Source of the DNA: a virus
Reading direction: 5' to 3' (one strand)
Virus record (IMG/VR): IMGVR_UViG_3300023276_000024
Location: 1 to 30,551 of that record
Length of the DNA stretch: 30,551 bases
The first letter of the stretch is position 1; each line of letters begins with the position of its first letter. The notes beneath the pieces were generated by a model that was not told where the DNA came from, made no database searches, and saw only the letters and a list, made by a program, of their open reading frames with translations. Below are positions 15,868-23,880 of this stretch, one piece after another. The position numbers and the translations under genes were made by a program.

Positions 15868-17091
15868 ATGGAAAAGATAGAAGTATTTGAGTTGGTAATA
15901 GACACCGACGATGAAAGCGGAGTTACTGCCATCGCACTAGTAGACCAACCTGCAATAGAGTCAAACTGGATGGCGTTCAGTCAACAGACAGAACATAAGT
16001 TTAAAGTAGCTGACGAAGAGAAAAGAACTATAGAAGGTTATTTTATGGTAGCTGACTTATTAATCCCAAGAATAGACCCAGACACAGGAGCTAAATTCTT
16101 TGTTAAATTCTCAGGAAAGACTATAGAATTAATAAGAGAGAAGCAATCAAAGAACGGATTAACTAACAACTTTAATTTAATGCACGACCCTAGACAAATA
16201 GCTGAGGGTGTATTCATGTTAGATAACCTTATAATTGATAACGAACGCGGAAAGGTAGCACCTAACGAATTTGAGAAAGTACCTAACGGTTCTCTTTGGG
16301 GTTCTGCTAAAGTTGATAACGATGAAATTTGGGAGCAAGTAAAGAACGGAACTTTTAAAGGTTTTAGCGTAGAAGGGATGTTTAAACAACTTGAGCCTGT
16401 AACAATGGATGAAGATGTAATTAACAAAATAATCAAAACTATACAAGACTTTGAAAAAAGTATAGAGGATAATGTACAAGTAACAAATAAACAAACAATA
16501 GATAATATGAGCAAAGAAACATTAGACAAGGTTAAGAAATTAATCTTTGGAGAAGAAACAGTAGAAACACCTACTGAAGTAATCGAGGTAAAATTAATGA
16601 GCATGGAGCTTGCAGATGGCACTATGGTAAACATCGAACCTGCATTAGAAGTTGGTGCAATGGTAACTGTAGAAGTAGAGGGTGTAGTAGCTCCAATACC
16701 AAACGGTGAATATCCTTTAGCAGATGGAATGATTATAACTATTTCAGAAGGTGCTATTTCAGACATCAAAGAAGTAGAAGCAGAGGAAGAGGAAGCAATG
16801 GAAACAGAAGCAACTCCACAAGCAACTACTGAAACAGTAACAGAAGCTAAGATTAGAAAGATTATCGAATCTACTGAAACAGTTTTCGCTAAGGTTGAAA
16901 CTTTAGAAACTGAATTAGAAACTGTAAAAGCAGAATTTGCTAAATACAAAGAGGAAAGCGATGCAAAAGAGAAAGCAATGTTTTCAGCAGTAGAGGAGTT
17001 AGCAACAGAAGCTAGTGTAGCACCAGTTAAGAAAAAAAGAAGTGGAGTAATATCTGCTAAAAAGAAATCAATTTTTACAGTAAACAAATAA
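15868..17091 (+). CDS. prohead protease fused to scaffold (XkdF-like)
   Basis: 407 residues. Residues 1-~175 match XkdF-type prohead proteases (peptidase S78_2): SGVTAIALVDQPAIES near the start, RTIEGYFMVADLLIPRID, FNLMHD with H106, and GFSVEGMF with S167 as likely catalytic residues. Residues ~214-407 are acidic, coiled-coil and scaffold-like (EAEEEEAMETEATPQ, then LETVKAEFAKYKEE), ending in a basic tail. The protease would cut the scaffold and perhaps capsid during maturation. An internal in-frame ATG (16507) preceded by the leader motif suggests that the scaffold is also made alone. Confidence 0.85.
   Translation: MEKIEVFELVIDTDDESGVTAIALVDQPAIESNWMAFSQQTEHKFKVADEEKRTIEGYFMVADLLIPRIDPDTGAKFFVKFSGKTIELIREKQSKNGLTNNFNLMHDPRQIAEGVFMLDNLIIDNERGKVAPNEFEKVPNGSLWGSAKVDNDEIWEQVKNGTFKGFSVEGMFKQLEPVTMDEDVINKIIKTIQDFEKSIEDNVQVTNKQTIDNMSKETLDKVKKLIFGEETVETPTEVIEVKLMSMELADGTMVNIEPALEVGAMVTVEVEGVVAPIPNGEYPLADGMIITISEGAISDIKEVEAEEEEAMETEATPQATTETVTEAKIRKIIESTETVFAKVETLETELETVKAEFAKYKEESDAKEKAMFSAVEELATEASVAPVKKKRSGVISAKKKSIFTVNK
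16476..16506 (+). promoter_or_regulatory. bipartite leader, copy D, inside the protease gene
   Basis: ACAAGTAA (one base from the ACAACTAA of the other copies), exactly 11 nt, then ACAATAGATAAT and ATG at 16507. It lies within coding sequence but in front of an in-frame Met, so it is not explained by codon needs alone. The major capsid gene and a terminator lie downstream, consistent with an extra promoter or translation start for scaffold plus capsid. Confidence 0.6.
16507..17091 (+). CDS. free scaffold protein from an internal start
   Basis: Predicted 194-residue product that starts at Met214 of the fusion (MSKETLDKVKKLIFGEE). It contains only the acidic, helical part of the protein, as expected for an assembly scaffold. 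The start is chosen because leader copy D ends directly at this ATG. Nested scaffold genes in protease genes are known (lambda C/Nu3). Expression is inferred, not seen. Confidence 0.55.
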   Translation: MSKETLDKVKKLIFGEETVETPTEVIEVKLMSMELADGTMVNIEPALEVGAMVTVEVEGVVAPIPNGEYPLADGMIITISEGAISDIKEVEAEEEEAMETEATPQATTETVTEAKIRKIIESTETVFAKVETLETELETVKAEFAKYKEESDAKEKAMFSAVEELATEASVAPVKKKRSGVISAKKKSIFTVNK

Positions 17092-17106
17092 TAAAAAAAA
17101 AGAATT

Positions 17107-18048
17107 ATGGCATTTGACGTAACAGCATTATCAGCATACATAGAAGACCAAGACTTTCCATTAATTGCACAGATGCAGGCGACAGGAGGATTGGCAGAAG
17201 TAGCTAACATTCAAACAGGAATTAAAGGCTCTTCTAATTTACAATTCTTAGACACAGGAGTTACATTTGGTAGCGATTCATGTGCTAGAACTCCATCAGG
17301 AAATGCAGTATTTTCACAAAGAACAATCACAGTAGGAGCTATCGCAGTATCTGAAGATTTATGTGTAAAAGACTTAAACGGATATTGGGCGCAAGTTCTA
17401 GTTAAAAAAGGAGCAGCAGGAGAAGAGGAACTTCCTATGGAGATTGAAGCGGTTTACATGGCAAAGAAAATGAATGCAATGGCTAACGCTTTAACTTTAG
17501 CAGACTTTCAAGGAGACACAGCTTCAGCAACTAACAACCTATCTTACTACGATGGTCTTTTGAAAATTGTAGATGCAGGAGCACCAGTAGATGGAAACAC
17601 AGGAGCTGTAACAGTAGCGACTACTATTTCAACTTCTAACGTACTTGACATCTTGGATGGAATGTGGGAGTCTATTCCTGACAATATCTCAGATGCAGAA
17701 GATTTATCTTTATGGGTACCGACATCAGTTTACAAAAAATATGTAGTAGCACTTAAAAACGCTAACCTATTTCATTATTCAGCAGATGGAGAGCAAGTAA
17801 AACTTTATGGAACTAACGTAGCTTTACGTTCTACAGTTGGACTTCCAGGAGCAGCAGGAACAGAGAGAATGATTTTAACTAGAGATTCTAACATCACTAT
17901 CGGAATGGATGGAGATGCTGACGAGGATGCAATGAAAGTAAGACTAGACCCTGTTTCTGAAAAAAGCATTTTCTTTGACGTTACTTTCAAAAGAGGCGTA
18001 CAGTTAAATTTCATTGACGAAGTAGTAGAATTTACATTAGTACCTTAA
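17107..18048 (+). CDS. major capsid protein
   Basis: 313 residues, placed right after the protease-scaffold gene and before a strong terminator, as expected for the most abundant product. The N-terminal helix (ALSAYIEDQDFPLIAQMQ), a long E-loop-like region, the spine-like helix (IEAVYMAKKMNAMANALT) and C-terminal strands (SIFFDVTFKRGVQLNFIDE) fit an HK97-like fold. No delta domain cleavage site is obvious. The leader is an A-rich run before ATG. Confidence 0.8.
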   Translation: MAFDVTALSAYIEDQDFPLIAQMQATGGLAEVANIQTGIKGSSNLQFLDTGVTFGSDSCARTPSGNAVFSQRTITVGAIAVSEDLCVKDLNGYWAQVLVKKGAAGEEELPMEIEAVYMAKKMNAMANALTLADFQGDTASATNNLSYYDGLLKIVDAGAPVDGNTGAVTVATTISTSNVLDILDGMWESIPDNISDAEDLSLWVPTSVYKKYVVALKNANLFHYSADGEQVKLYGTNVALRSTVGLPGAAGTERMILTRDSNITIGMDGDADEDAMKVRLDPVSEKSIFFDVTFKRGVQLNFIDEVVEFTLVP

Positions 18049-18072
18049 TAAGTACTTTAACAATAACTTAAG

Positions 18073-18105
18073 AAGGGGTGGGTAAAATACCTTACCCCTT
18101 TTTTT
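18073..18105 (+). terminator. intrinsic terminator after the major capsid gene
   Basis: AAGGGGT (18073-18079) pairs with ACCCCTT (18094-18100), with inner GGTA/TACC pairs and a 7-T tract (18099-18105). It is one of the strongest hairpins in the window and lies 24 bases after the capsid stop, so it should close the scaffold-capsid transcript. Confidence 0.85.
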
Positions 18106-18122
18106 ATAACAAAACAATAATA

Positions 18123-18137
18123 ATAACTTAAAGTTAT
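18123..18137. repeat. 15-bp palindrome ATAACTT-A-AAGTTAT
   Basis: Seven-base arms around one central base, between the capsid terminator and the next gene, and similar to the 16-bp palindrome at 24632 (GTAACTT-AT-AAGTTAC). Possible operator shared by two operons. Confidence 0.4.
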
Positions 18138-18178
18138 AGTTTAACTAAATACTGTAACTTACTAAAAATCAATAAGAT

Positions 18179-18697
18179 ATGGCGTGCAATTTGACACAAG
18201 GTAGAGCAATAGACTGCCGAAACAGTACAGGAGGAATTGAGGAAGTTTTAATAGCTAACTTTGATGACATAACTATCACATCTGTAGCAGCAGGAGTATT
18301 AACAGGATTAACTCAAGCAGCAGCTACTAGCTTTTATCGTTACTCCTTAGAAAAGGAAAACGGTTCTTTAGTAGAAACACATACAGGGTCTTTAGAGAAT
18401 GGAACTAATGTTTATGATTCTGTCTTAGACTTTAACACTAAAAACTTAACAGCATCAGAAAGCGAGGAGCTAACACTTTTAGACCAAGCTAGATTGTTCG
18501 TGATTGTAAAAGATATGAATGGAATTTATTGGAGCGTAGGCGCATATCACGCAGCAGATAAATTGACAGGAACATCTGTAACAGGTGCAGCGTTTGGAGA
18601 TTTGAATGGCTACACATATTCAATTTCGGCTAAAGAGTCTGTTCGAATGTTAGAGGTAGATGCATCTACTGTAATTGCAGGGTTAACAATTTCATAG
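18179..18697 (+). CDS. virion structural protein
   Basis: 172 residues, starting MACNLTQGRAIDCRNSTGGI, which I associate with structural proteins of Bacteroidota phages. The fold appears beta-rich (DDITITSVAAGVLTGLTQ; SISAKESVRML). It has its own upstream palindrome and sits between two terminators, so it seems to be a single-gene transcript and may be made in large amounts, as a decoration or tail tube protein would be. Which of these it is cannot be decided here. Confidence 0.6.
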   Translation: MACNLTQGRAIDCRNSTGGIEEVLIANFDDITITSVAAGVLTGLTQAAATSFYRYSLEKENGSLVETHTGSLENGTNVYDSVLDFNTKNLTASESEELTLLDQARLFVIVKDMNGIYWSVGAYHAADKLTGTSVTGAAFGDLNGYTYSISAKESVRMLEVDASTVIAGLTIS

Positions 18698-18718
18698 TTT
18701 TAAACAACTAATTAAGAG

Positions 18719-18748
18719 AGGGCAGTATTAATTTATTGCCCTTTTTTT
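18719..18748 (+). terminator. intrinsic terminator before the portal operon
   Basis: AGGGCA (18719-18724) pairs with TGCCCT (18737-18742), with a 12-nt loop and a T tract (18742-18748). It separates the 18179 gene from leader copy B, which begins 12 bases later. Confidence 0.8.
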
Positions 18749-18759
18749 GTTTATACTAT

Positions 18760-18790
18760 ACAACTAAGTAAAAAAATTACAATAGATAAT
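18760..18790 (+). promoter_or_regulatory. bipartite leader, copy B (portal operon)
   Basis: ACAACTAA (18760-18767), 11 nt, then ACAATAGATAAT (18779-18790) directly before ATG 18791. It starts right after a terminator, which supports a promoter or transcript start here. TTATACTAT precedes it in the place where copy C has TATATTTGT. Confidence 0.7.
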
Positions 18791-18964
18791 ATGGAACTAA
18801 AAAAAGAGTTTTTAAAAGGCGGTACAGTTTGGCACAAAGTAGTCGGGCACGTTACCATAGTGAACGATGAAAAACAGTTTGCGAAGTACAAAAAATTAGG
18901 GTTAGATGTTTTTAAAGTTGAGAAAAAAAAGAAGGAAAAGAAAGACAAAAGCGATTCTGAATAA
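18791..18964 (+). CDS. small basic protein (57 aa)
   Basis: MELKKEFLKGGTVWHKVVGH, then DEKQFAKYKKLGLDVFKVE and a Lys-rich tail. First gene of the portal operon, under leader copy B, and coupled to the next gene by TAATG. It may be a head completion or small structural protein; family unknown. An ORF on the other strand is rejected because this one is linked to both leader and next gene. Confidence 0.65.
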   Translation: MELKKEFLKGGTVWHKVVGHVTIVNDEKQFAKYKKLGLDVFKVEKKKKEKKDKSDSE

Positions 18965-19359
18965 TGCCAATTTTAATAAACCAAAATACAACAAACAGTC
19001 TGACGTTTACACTAAAGGAAAAGACTACATTATCTTCTCCAGTCTACCTATTTCAATTTAGGAACGTAACAGAGAAAGTAAGTTACTATTGTATAATGGC
19101 TGACATCTCTTTATATAAAGATAGGTATAACGAATTTGTATTTACAGAAGGAACTAACCTACCATTAGTAGGCGAGCTTATACTAGGAGCAGGCGGACAA
19201 TATGAGTACTTTGCTTATGAGCAAACTAGCACTACTAACCTAGACCCTACACTTGCAACTGGCTTAGTAGAAAGCGGTCTAATGACACTAGAGAGAGGTA
19301 GTACTACTTACTCAGAACATACGATAGACCAAACATATAAAACACATCAGGTAACATGA
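18964..19359 (+). CDS. hypothetical virion protein
   Basis: 131 residues, beta-rich (NSLTFTLKEKTTLSSPVYLF, then EYEYF-like strands). The 'LTLxEKxTLxxPxYLFxF' pattern recurs in Bacteroidota phage structural proteins as I remember them. It overlaps the previous gene (TAATG) and the portal (ATGATGA). Probably part of the head or neck. Confidence 0.6.
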   Translation: MPILINQNTTNSLTFTLKEKTTLSSPVYLFQFRNVTEKVSYYCIMADISLYKDRYNEFVFTEGTNLPLVGELILGAGGQYEYFAYEQTSTTNLDPTLATGLVESGLMTLERGSTTYSEHTIDQTYKTHQVT

Positions 19360-21275
19360 TGAACAAAGAAAATATTTTAATCTTTAACTTTGAAGCTAAT
19401 AAGCCTCCAGTATTTAAAGAGGAAAGAGGTAAAGACTATATTGTATATGGCACAGAAGCACCTTGGAAAAATTTATATCCAGACTATTTAGTTGAGCTTT
19501 ACAATACTTCAGGAAAGCACAATGCTATAATCAACGGTAAGACTAACTACATAAGTGGTAGAGGTTGGAAAGTAGACCAAACTGTAAGAACACTACAGGA
19601 CAAAGTAAAGCTAGAAAACTTTATTAATAATCCTGGAAACGATTCACTATTTGAACTTACTAAAAAGATAGTAAAAGACAATGAGCTTTATGGCGGTTAT
19701 GCTTTGGAGGTTATTGTAACTAAAGATGGCAAAGGATTAATTATTAATCATATTGATTTTGGATATATTAGAGTAGGAGTAGAGGAGGATACGTACTTTT
19801 ATACAGACGATTGGGCAAGTAGAAAGCCTACATCAAATGATGACTTTGAAACATTAATCCCGTTCCCTTTTGATGGTTCAGCAGTAAGAGGACAGAGATA
19901 CATTTGCTACTATAAGAGCTATAGACCAAACTTAAAAGAATACCCTTTACCAAATTACGTGGCAGGAGTACCGTATATAAGTGCGGACTATGAAGTAGCT
20001 AACTACGTGTTAAACAATACTAAGAACGGTTATTCAGGCGGCACGATTTGGAACTTTCACAATGGGCAACCTACTCAAGAAGCTCAAGCATATATTAAAA
20101 AACAAATTAAGAATAAGCATCATGGTTCAAATAATGCAGGTGAGCCAGTTATAATCTTTGATGACGGAAAGGACAAAGGAGTAGAAATAATTTCTACTAA
20201 CCCAAACGGTCAAGATGACAAGTTTATTAACTTAAACCAACAGATACAAGATGAAATCTTTACAGCTCATGGAGTAGATGCTTCTGTATTTATTAAAACA
20301 ATAGACACAGGGTTTAGTAATAACGCAGATGAATTAAGAGTAGCTATTGAGGCAATGAATAGCTCATACATCGAACCTAACCAACGATTATACGAAAAGC
20401 TATTTAATGACTTTGTTGTATTACTTGGAATGCCTAGTGGTCTTAAAATAGAAAAGGTATTACCTATCTCTACTCCACTATCTGAAACTGCTTTAACTGC
20501 TGTAATGACTACAGCCGAAATAAGAGATATGGCAGGCTTACCGCCTTTAGCGGGTGAGGAGAAATCAGCAGGAGGAGCAGCAGACAAACTAGCTACACTA
20601 TCTCCTTTGGTTGCGACTAAGGTATTAGACAAGATGACTGATGAAGAGATTAGAGGCTTGATTGGTTTAAGAGGTAGAGGTCCAGTAGTAACAGAAACAG
20701 AAACTAGGTTTAGTAGTGATGAAATAGACTTAGCATTTAGTAAGATAGGTTATACAGATGACCAAATAGAAGTTATAGAGGTATTCGATATTGACTATAA
20801 CCCTTTCGACTTTGCGGATATGTCAGCAATAGATAGCCAAATAATAGACATCGTTAAAGCTAATCCCAAAACTACAGTACCTGAGATAAGCGACCAAGTA
20901 GGAGAAACTCCTAGCGAAGTTCAAAAGAGAATAGATAGACTAGTTAAGAATGGATTGTTAGACCTACAGAAAACTAAAATAAAAGTAACTGAGGAAGGGG
21001 AGCAGGAAGTTTCAGAACTTATCACAGTTTACAAATACCAAAAGAGAGCCGACATAAGCGGTAGCGAAATAATCGCAGGTACTAGAGATTACTGTAGAGA
21101 TATGTTAGCTAGGGATAAGAGCTACACTAGACAGGAGCTACTAGGAATGGTTAACGATTTTGGACAAAGTACATTTACTCACAGAGGAGGATGGTGGAAT
21201 AGGAACGGAAACAGAGTGCCTTACTGTAGGCACGTATGGTCTGCTAGAACGGTCAAACTTAAACAAAATGCTTAG
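19356..21275 (+). CDS. portal protein with winged-helix and MuF-like C-terminal domains
   Basis: 639 residues. Residues ~1-390 are the portal: EAPWKNLYPDYLVELYNTSG at the front, a central ETL-rich and GFSNNADELR region, and helices that would line the DNA channel. Residues ~490-540 (SQIIDIVKANPKTTVPEI, then VQKRIDRLVKNGLL) form a winged helix. Residues ~576-635 (TRDYCRDMLARDKSYTRQE, then GGWWNRNGNRVPYCRHVW) resemble the core of MuF (SPP1 gp7) minor head proteins. Either ATG at 19356 or 19359 may be the start. It is unusual that both extra parts are fused to the portal. Confidence 0.8.
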   Translation: MMNKENILIFNFEANKPPVFKEERGKDYIVYGTEAPWKNLYPDYLVELYNTSGKHNAIINGKTNYISGRGWKVDQTVRTLQDKVKLENFINNPGNDSLFELTKKIVKDNELYGGYALEVIVTKDGKGLIINHIDFGYIRVGVEEDTYFYTDDWASRKPTSNDDFETLIPFPFDGSAVRGQRYICYYKSYRPNLKEYPLPNYVAGVPYISADYEVANYVLNNTKNGYSGGTIWNFHNGQPTQEAQAYIKKQIKNKHHGSNNAGEPVIIFDDGKDKGVEIISTNPNGQDDKFINLNQQIQDEIFTAHGVDASVFIKTIDTGFSNNADELRVAIEAMNSSYIEPNQRLYEKLFNDFVVLLGMPSGLKIEKVLPISTPLSETALTAVMTTAEIRDMAGLPPLAGEEKSAGGAADKLATLSPLVATKVLDKMTDEEIRGLIGLRGRGPVVTETETRFSSDEIDLAFSKIGYTDDQIEVIEVFDIDYNPFDFADMSAIDSQIIDIVKANPKTTVPEISDQVGETPSEVQKRIDRLVKNGLLDLQKTKIKVTEEGEQEVSELITVYKYQKRADISGSEIIAGTRDYCRDMLARDKSYTRQELLGMVNDFGQSTFTHRGGWWNRNGNRVPYCRHVWSARTVKLKQNA

Positions 21276-21423
21276 TAGTTACCAACGGTTAAAGTTTAAA
21301 AAGGATTTAGCGGTTAAAGTAGCTGAGGAATTAAAAGAGGATATTGAGTTTGTGATATTATACCCACATACAGCAAGAGCAAAGAATATAAGAAGGGAAG
21401 TAAAAGAGAAAAACAATGGCTAG
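21268..21423 (+). CDS. small head-tail region protein (51 aa)
   Basis: MLSSYQRLKFKKDLAVKVAE, then LYPHTARAKNIRREVKEK. The ATG at 21268 is used because it follows an A-rich stretch and overlaps the portal end by only 8 bases. A longer start at 21160 would lie fully in the portal frame's tail. The product is basic and helical; family unknown. Confidence 0.55.
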   Translation: MLSSYQRLKFKKDLAVKVAEELKEDIEFVILYPHTARAKNIRREVKEKNNG

Positions 21424-21970
21424 AACATTACTTATAGATATGGACTACATAAAGGATAACTCTATCCTAGATGACAATGTAGACGAGCGACTTATGGTAG
21501 ATGCGCTCTGGACTTCGCAACGTGAATACATTAAACCGATTCTAGGAACTGATTTATTCGATGACATTATAAGCAAAGCAGGTTTAGGAACTCTAGCAGG
21601 GAATGATTTAATCTTAGTTAATACTTATATAGCTCCATGCTTATTAAAGTACTTAGTATTTGAGATGACACCGATACTAGCTTACAAGTACAGAAATAAA
21701 GGAGTAGTACAGCAGAACTCAGAGAACAGCCAAGTAACTTCATTCGATGACCTTAACCATTTATTAAATAGGTGGCGAGATAAAGCAGAGATGTTTGCAG
21801 AGGACATAATTAGTTACCTATGTGCTAACTCTACACTATTCCCATTATATACTAGCAACTCAGATGCAGATGACATCTATCCTAGCAACTCTGCTTTTAC
21901 TGGTGGCTTATATTTAGGTAATGGAAAGTCTAGGGGTGGCTTTGACTACTTAAGAGATTGTTGCGATTAA
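21416..21970 (+). CDS. head-tail connector (DUF6712-like)
   Basis: 184 residues with an N-terminal helix pair (DERLMVDALWTSQREYIKPI), LGTDLFDDIISKAG, and a second half with LLKYLVFEMTPILAYKYRNK and LNRWRDKAEMFAEDIISYL. This helical layout and the 'LGxxLF' turn resemble connector (gp15/gp6-like) proteins that sit below the portal; I recall the family as DUF6712. Location between portal and tail terminator-like gene fits. Confidence 0.7.
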   Translation: MARTLLIDMDYIKDNSILDDNVDERLMVDALWTSQREYIKPILGTDLFDDIISKAGLGTLAGNDLILVNTYIAPCLLKYLVFEMTPILAYKYRNKGVVQQNSENSQVTSFDDLNHLLNRWRDKAEMFAEDIISYLCANSTLFPLYTSNSDADDIYPSNSAFTGGLYLGNGKSRGGFDYLRDCCD

Positions 21971-21973
21971 AAT

Positions 21974-22105
21974 ATGGGAAAAAATAAAGTAAAGAAATTT
22001 AGTATAGTTGATAAGAAGCTAAGAAAGTTTAGAAATGAAGATAACGTACAATCAAATAATAAAACAATTCGAGGACTTCGCAACAGCTCACAAACAAATA
22101 AATGA
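21974..22105 (+). CDS. possible small basic protein (43 aa)
   Basis: MGKNKVKKFSIVDKKLRKF, then NNKTIRGLRNSSQTNK. It starts three bases after the connector stop, but overlaps the next gene by 71 bases in another frame. Only the first half looks protein-like, so it may be a chance ORF or a leader for the next gene. Confidence 0.3.
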   Translation: MGKNKVKKFSIVDKKLRKFRNEDNVQSNNKTIRGLRNSSQTNK

Positions 22106-22490
22106 GTTTGGAGTAGGAGATTTGTGGGAAGTAGTACAGCATGATTCTTTATTAAAGGACTTTAACTACCCTTTATTATTTGTCCAGGATAGCCCTGCAA
22201 GTGTAGGCGATGGCTTTATAACTAACAGCTTTAACATCCTAGTAATGGATAAAGCTAATGAAGGTACTATCGAAACAGAAGTAAAGTCAGATACCTTGTT
22301 AACCTTATTAGATGTATTGGCTTACTTTGATAAACTCTATACAGATAATTGGAAGTTTGTAAGCCTACAAAAGAATGGAAGTGTAAGCAGTTTTACAGAG
22401 AGATTCGATGACACATTAACAGGATGGACAATGTCTATCCAATTTACACAGCCACTAGCATACGATGAATGCCAAATACCACAAAATTAA
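22035..22490 (+). CDS. tail terminator-like protein
   Basis: 151 residues: MKITYNQIIKQFEDFATAHK, then FNYPLLFVQDSPASVGDGF and GWTMSIQFTQPLAYDECQIP at the end. Length, the mixed helix-strand pattern and place after the connector fit a tail terminator or neck stopper. Evidence is context and general shape, not a specific motif. Confidence 0.6.
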   Translation: MKITYNQIIKQFEDFATAHKQINEFGVGDLWEVVQHDSLLKDFNYPLLFVQDSPASVGDGFITNSFNILVMDKANEGTIETEVKSDTLLTLLDVLAYFDKLYTDNWKFVSLQKNGSVSSFTERFDDTLTGWTMSIQFTQPLAYDECQIPQN

Positions 22491-22502
22491 TAAATAAATA
22501 AA

Positions 22503-22775
22503 ATGACAAACTCAGGAGAATTAATCGCTATCAATGGCGTAATTGTAGTAAACGATACAGTAGAGAATACAACCCATGCAGACTCTTACTACGTAGCAGA
22601 AGATACAGTAATAGCAAGTATCAAAATTAACGGAGCAGCGACAGATGTTAAAGCTACTTATATTTCAGCACCTGCAACAGCAGTAAAAGGAGGAGTATTA
22701 ATAACACCACAAAGCGGTGCTTACTTTTCAGGAATAACTTTAACAAGCGGTTCGGTAGTAGTAATCTTAAAATAA
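22503..22775 (+). CDS. small structural protein, beta-rich
   Basis: 90 residues with repeated short strands (ELIAINGVIVVNDTVENTT; VLITPQSGAYFSGITLTSG). No Cys, few charged residues. It could be a head decoration or fibre stalk protein. It follows the neck gene and precedes the fibre. Confidence 0.55.
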   Translation: MTNSGELIAINGVIVVNDTVENTTHADSYYVAEDTVIASIKINGAATDVKATYISAPATAVKGGVLITPQSGAYFSGITLTSGSVVVILK

Positions 22776-22781
22776 GTATTT

Positions 22782-23618
22782 ATGTATGGATACGGTTACA
22801 GATATAACAGCGGTCTAGTAGTAAGTGGAGGCGGTGGAGGCGGTGCTTCTTATTTAGTAGATGACTTCGCTCCTTACATAGCTTATGATTTGCGTAAAAT
22901 TTCAAGCACAGCAACTAATTCTATAAGGGTTAGGAGGCTTAGTGATAACACTGAGCAAGACATTGGTTTTAACGGAGATGCTTTAGACGAGTTAGCTTTA
23001 ACTACATTCTGTAGTGGAACAGATGGCTTTGTAACTACCTTCTACGACCAAAGTGGAAACTCTTTAGATGCTGTAATGGCTACTGCTTCAAGTCAACCAC
23101 GTATTTGTTTAAATGGCGTTATTGACTCTGTTAACGGTAAACCTGCTATTTTAGGAGATGGGGTTAACGATAGCTTAAGGGTTGCAAGTTTAGTTGGCTC
23201 TTTACCTAATACTCAATTTACACTTTACGACAAGGTAGGAACAAGTGGTTATTTTGGTGCTTTTGACAATACTAATGTAACTGGTTTTGGTCTTGGTGCA
23301 AATGGTTCAAGAATTTATCAAAATGGCGCAGCGCTTAGTCCTTTTTCAACTTTGAATACACAAGCGTTATTAATGATGAAATCAACAGAATTAACTACTT
23401 CGGATTGGAAATTTTATGAGAATGGTAGCGAAATAACTAATAGTGGTGTAGATATAGGCACATCTATTTATAATAACATTAGTCTATTTGACCGTTCAAA
23501 TAACCAGTCAAGATGTAATATGTATGTTCAGACTTACCTAATGTTTAATTCAGACGAATCAATAACAAATAGAATAGCTATTCAAGACAATATAAACACT
23601 TATTATACAATTTATTAA
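22782..23618 (+). CDS. tail fibre with glycosidase-like or lectin-like domain
   Basis: 278 residues. A short N-terminal head (MYGYGYRYNSGLVVS), a Gly linker, then IRVRRLSDNTEQDIGFNGD and FVTTFYDQSGNSLDAV, which match the opening of alpha-L-arabinofuranosidase B catalytic domains and related jelly-roll fibres. The rest resembles a concanavalin-like lectin. It probably binds or cuts host surface glycan. The catalytic residues cannot be confirmed here. The middle part (23200-23400) uses GGT and TTT codons more than its neighbours, as does the adhesin at 12827. Confidence 0.65.
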   Translation: MYGYGYRYNSGLVVSGGGGGGASYLVDDFAPYIAYDLRKISSTATNSIRVRRLSDNTEQDIGFNGDALDELALTTFCSGTDGFVTTFYDQSGNSLDAVMATASSQPRICLNGVIDSVNGKPAILGDGVNDSLRVASLVGSLPNTQFTLYDKVGTSGYFGAFDNTNVTGFGLGANGSRIYQNGAALSPFSTLNTQALLMMKSTELTTSDWKFYENGSEITNSGVDIGTSIYNNISLFDRSNNQSRCNMYVQTYLMFNSDESITNRIAIQDNINTYYTIY

Positions 23619-23619
23619 T

Positions 23620-23862
23620 ATGATAGTTACTGGATATAAATTTTTAACAATAGAAGATTTTAATACTTCTAATTATTTACTGAATAATCATTATGGGATA
23701 CCTGTAAATGATACAGATACTACTCGAAATTGGATAGCTTACTCAATAAGTTACAATCTTAATAATTCGGTTGATTTTTATTATTGTATTTGCGATGAGA
23801 CAGCAATTTTAGGCGCGCCAACAGAATTTGAAGTTCGCAATATGATAGATATGTTAAAATAA
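23620..23862 (+). CDS. hypothetical protein after the fibre gene
   Basis: 80 residues (MIVTGYKFLTIEDFNTSN; TRNWIAYSISYNLNNSVD). It starts one base after the fibre stop and shares the fibre's T-rich codon style, so it was probably acquired with it. A fibre chaperone or cap is possible. Confidence 0.55.
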   Translation: MIVTGYKFLTIEDFNTSNYLLNNHYGIPVNDTDTTRNWIAYSISYNLNNSVDFYYCICDETAILGAPTEFEVRNMIDMLK

Positions 23863-23880
23863 ATTAAAACAATTTTAGGA

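Noticed and set aside
16038-17210. 390-residue ORF on the - strand over the protease-scaffold gene
   Set aside because: It is a Ser/Val/Ile-rich antisense reading of an acidic, repetitive gene with a known family. No leader, promoter or neighbour on that strand supports it.
21160-21267. Earlier ATG for the 51-residue ORF after the portal
   Set aside because: It adds 36 residues fully inside the portal coding end; the ATG at 21268 has an A-rich leader and a short overlap.
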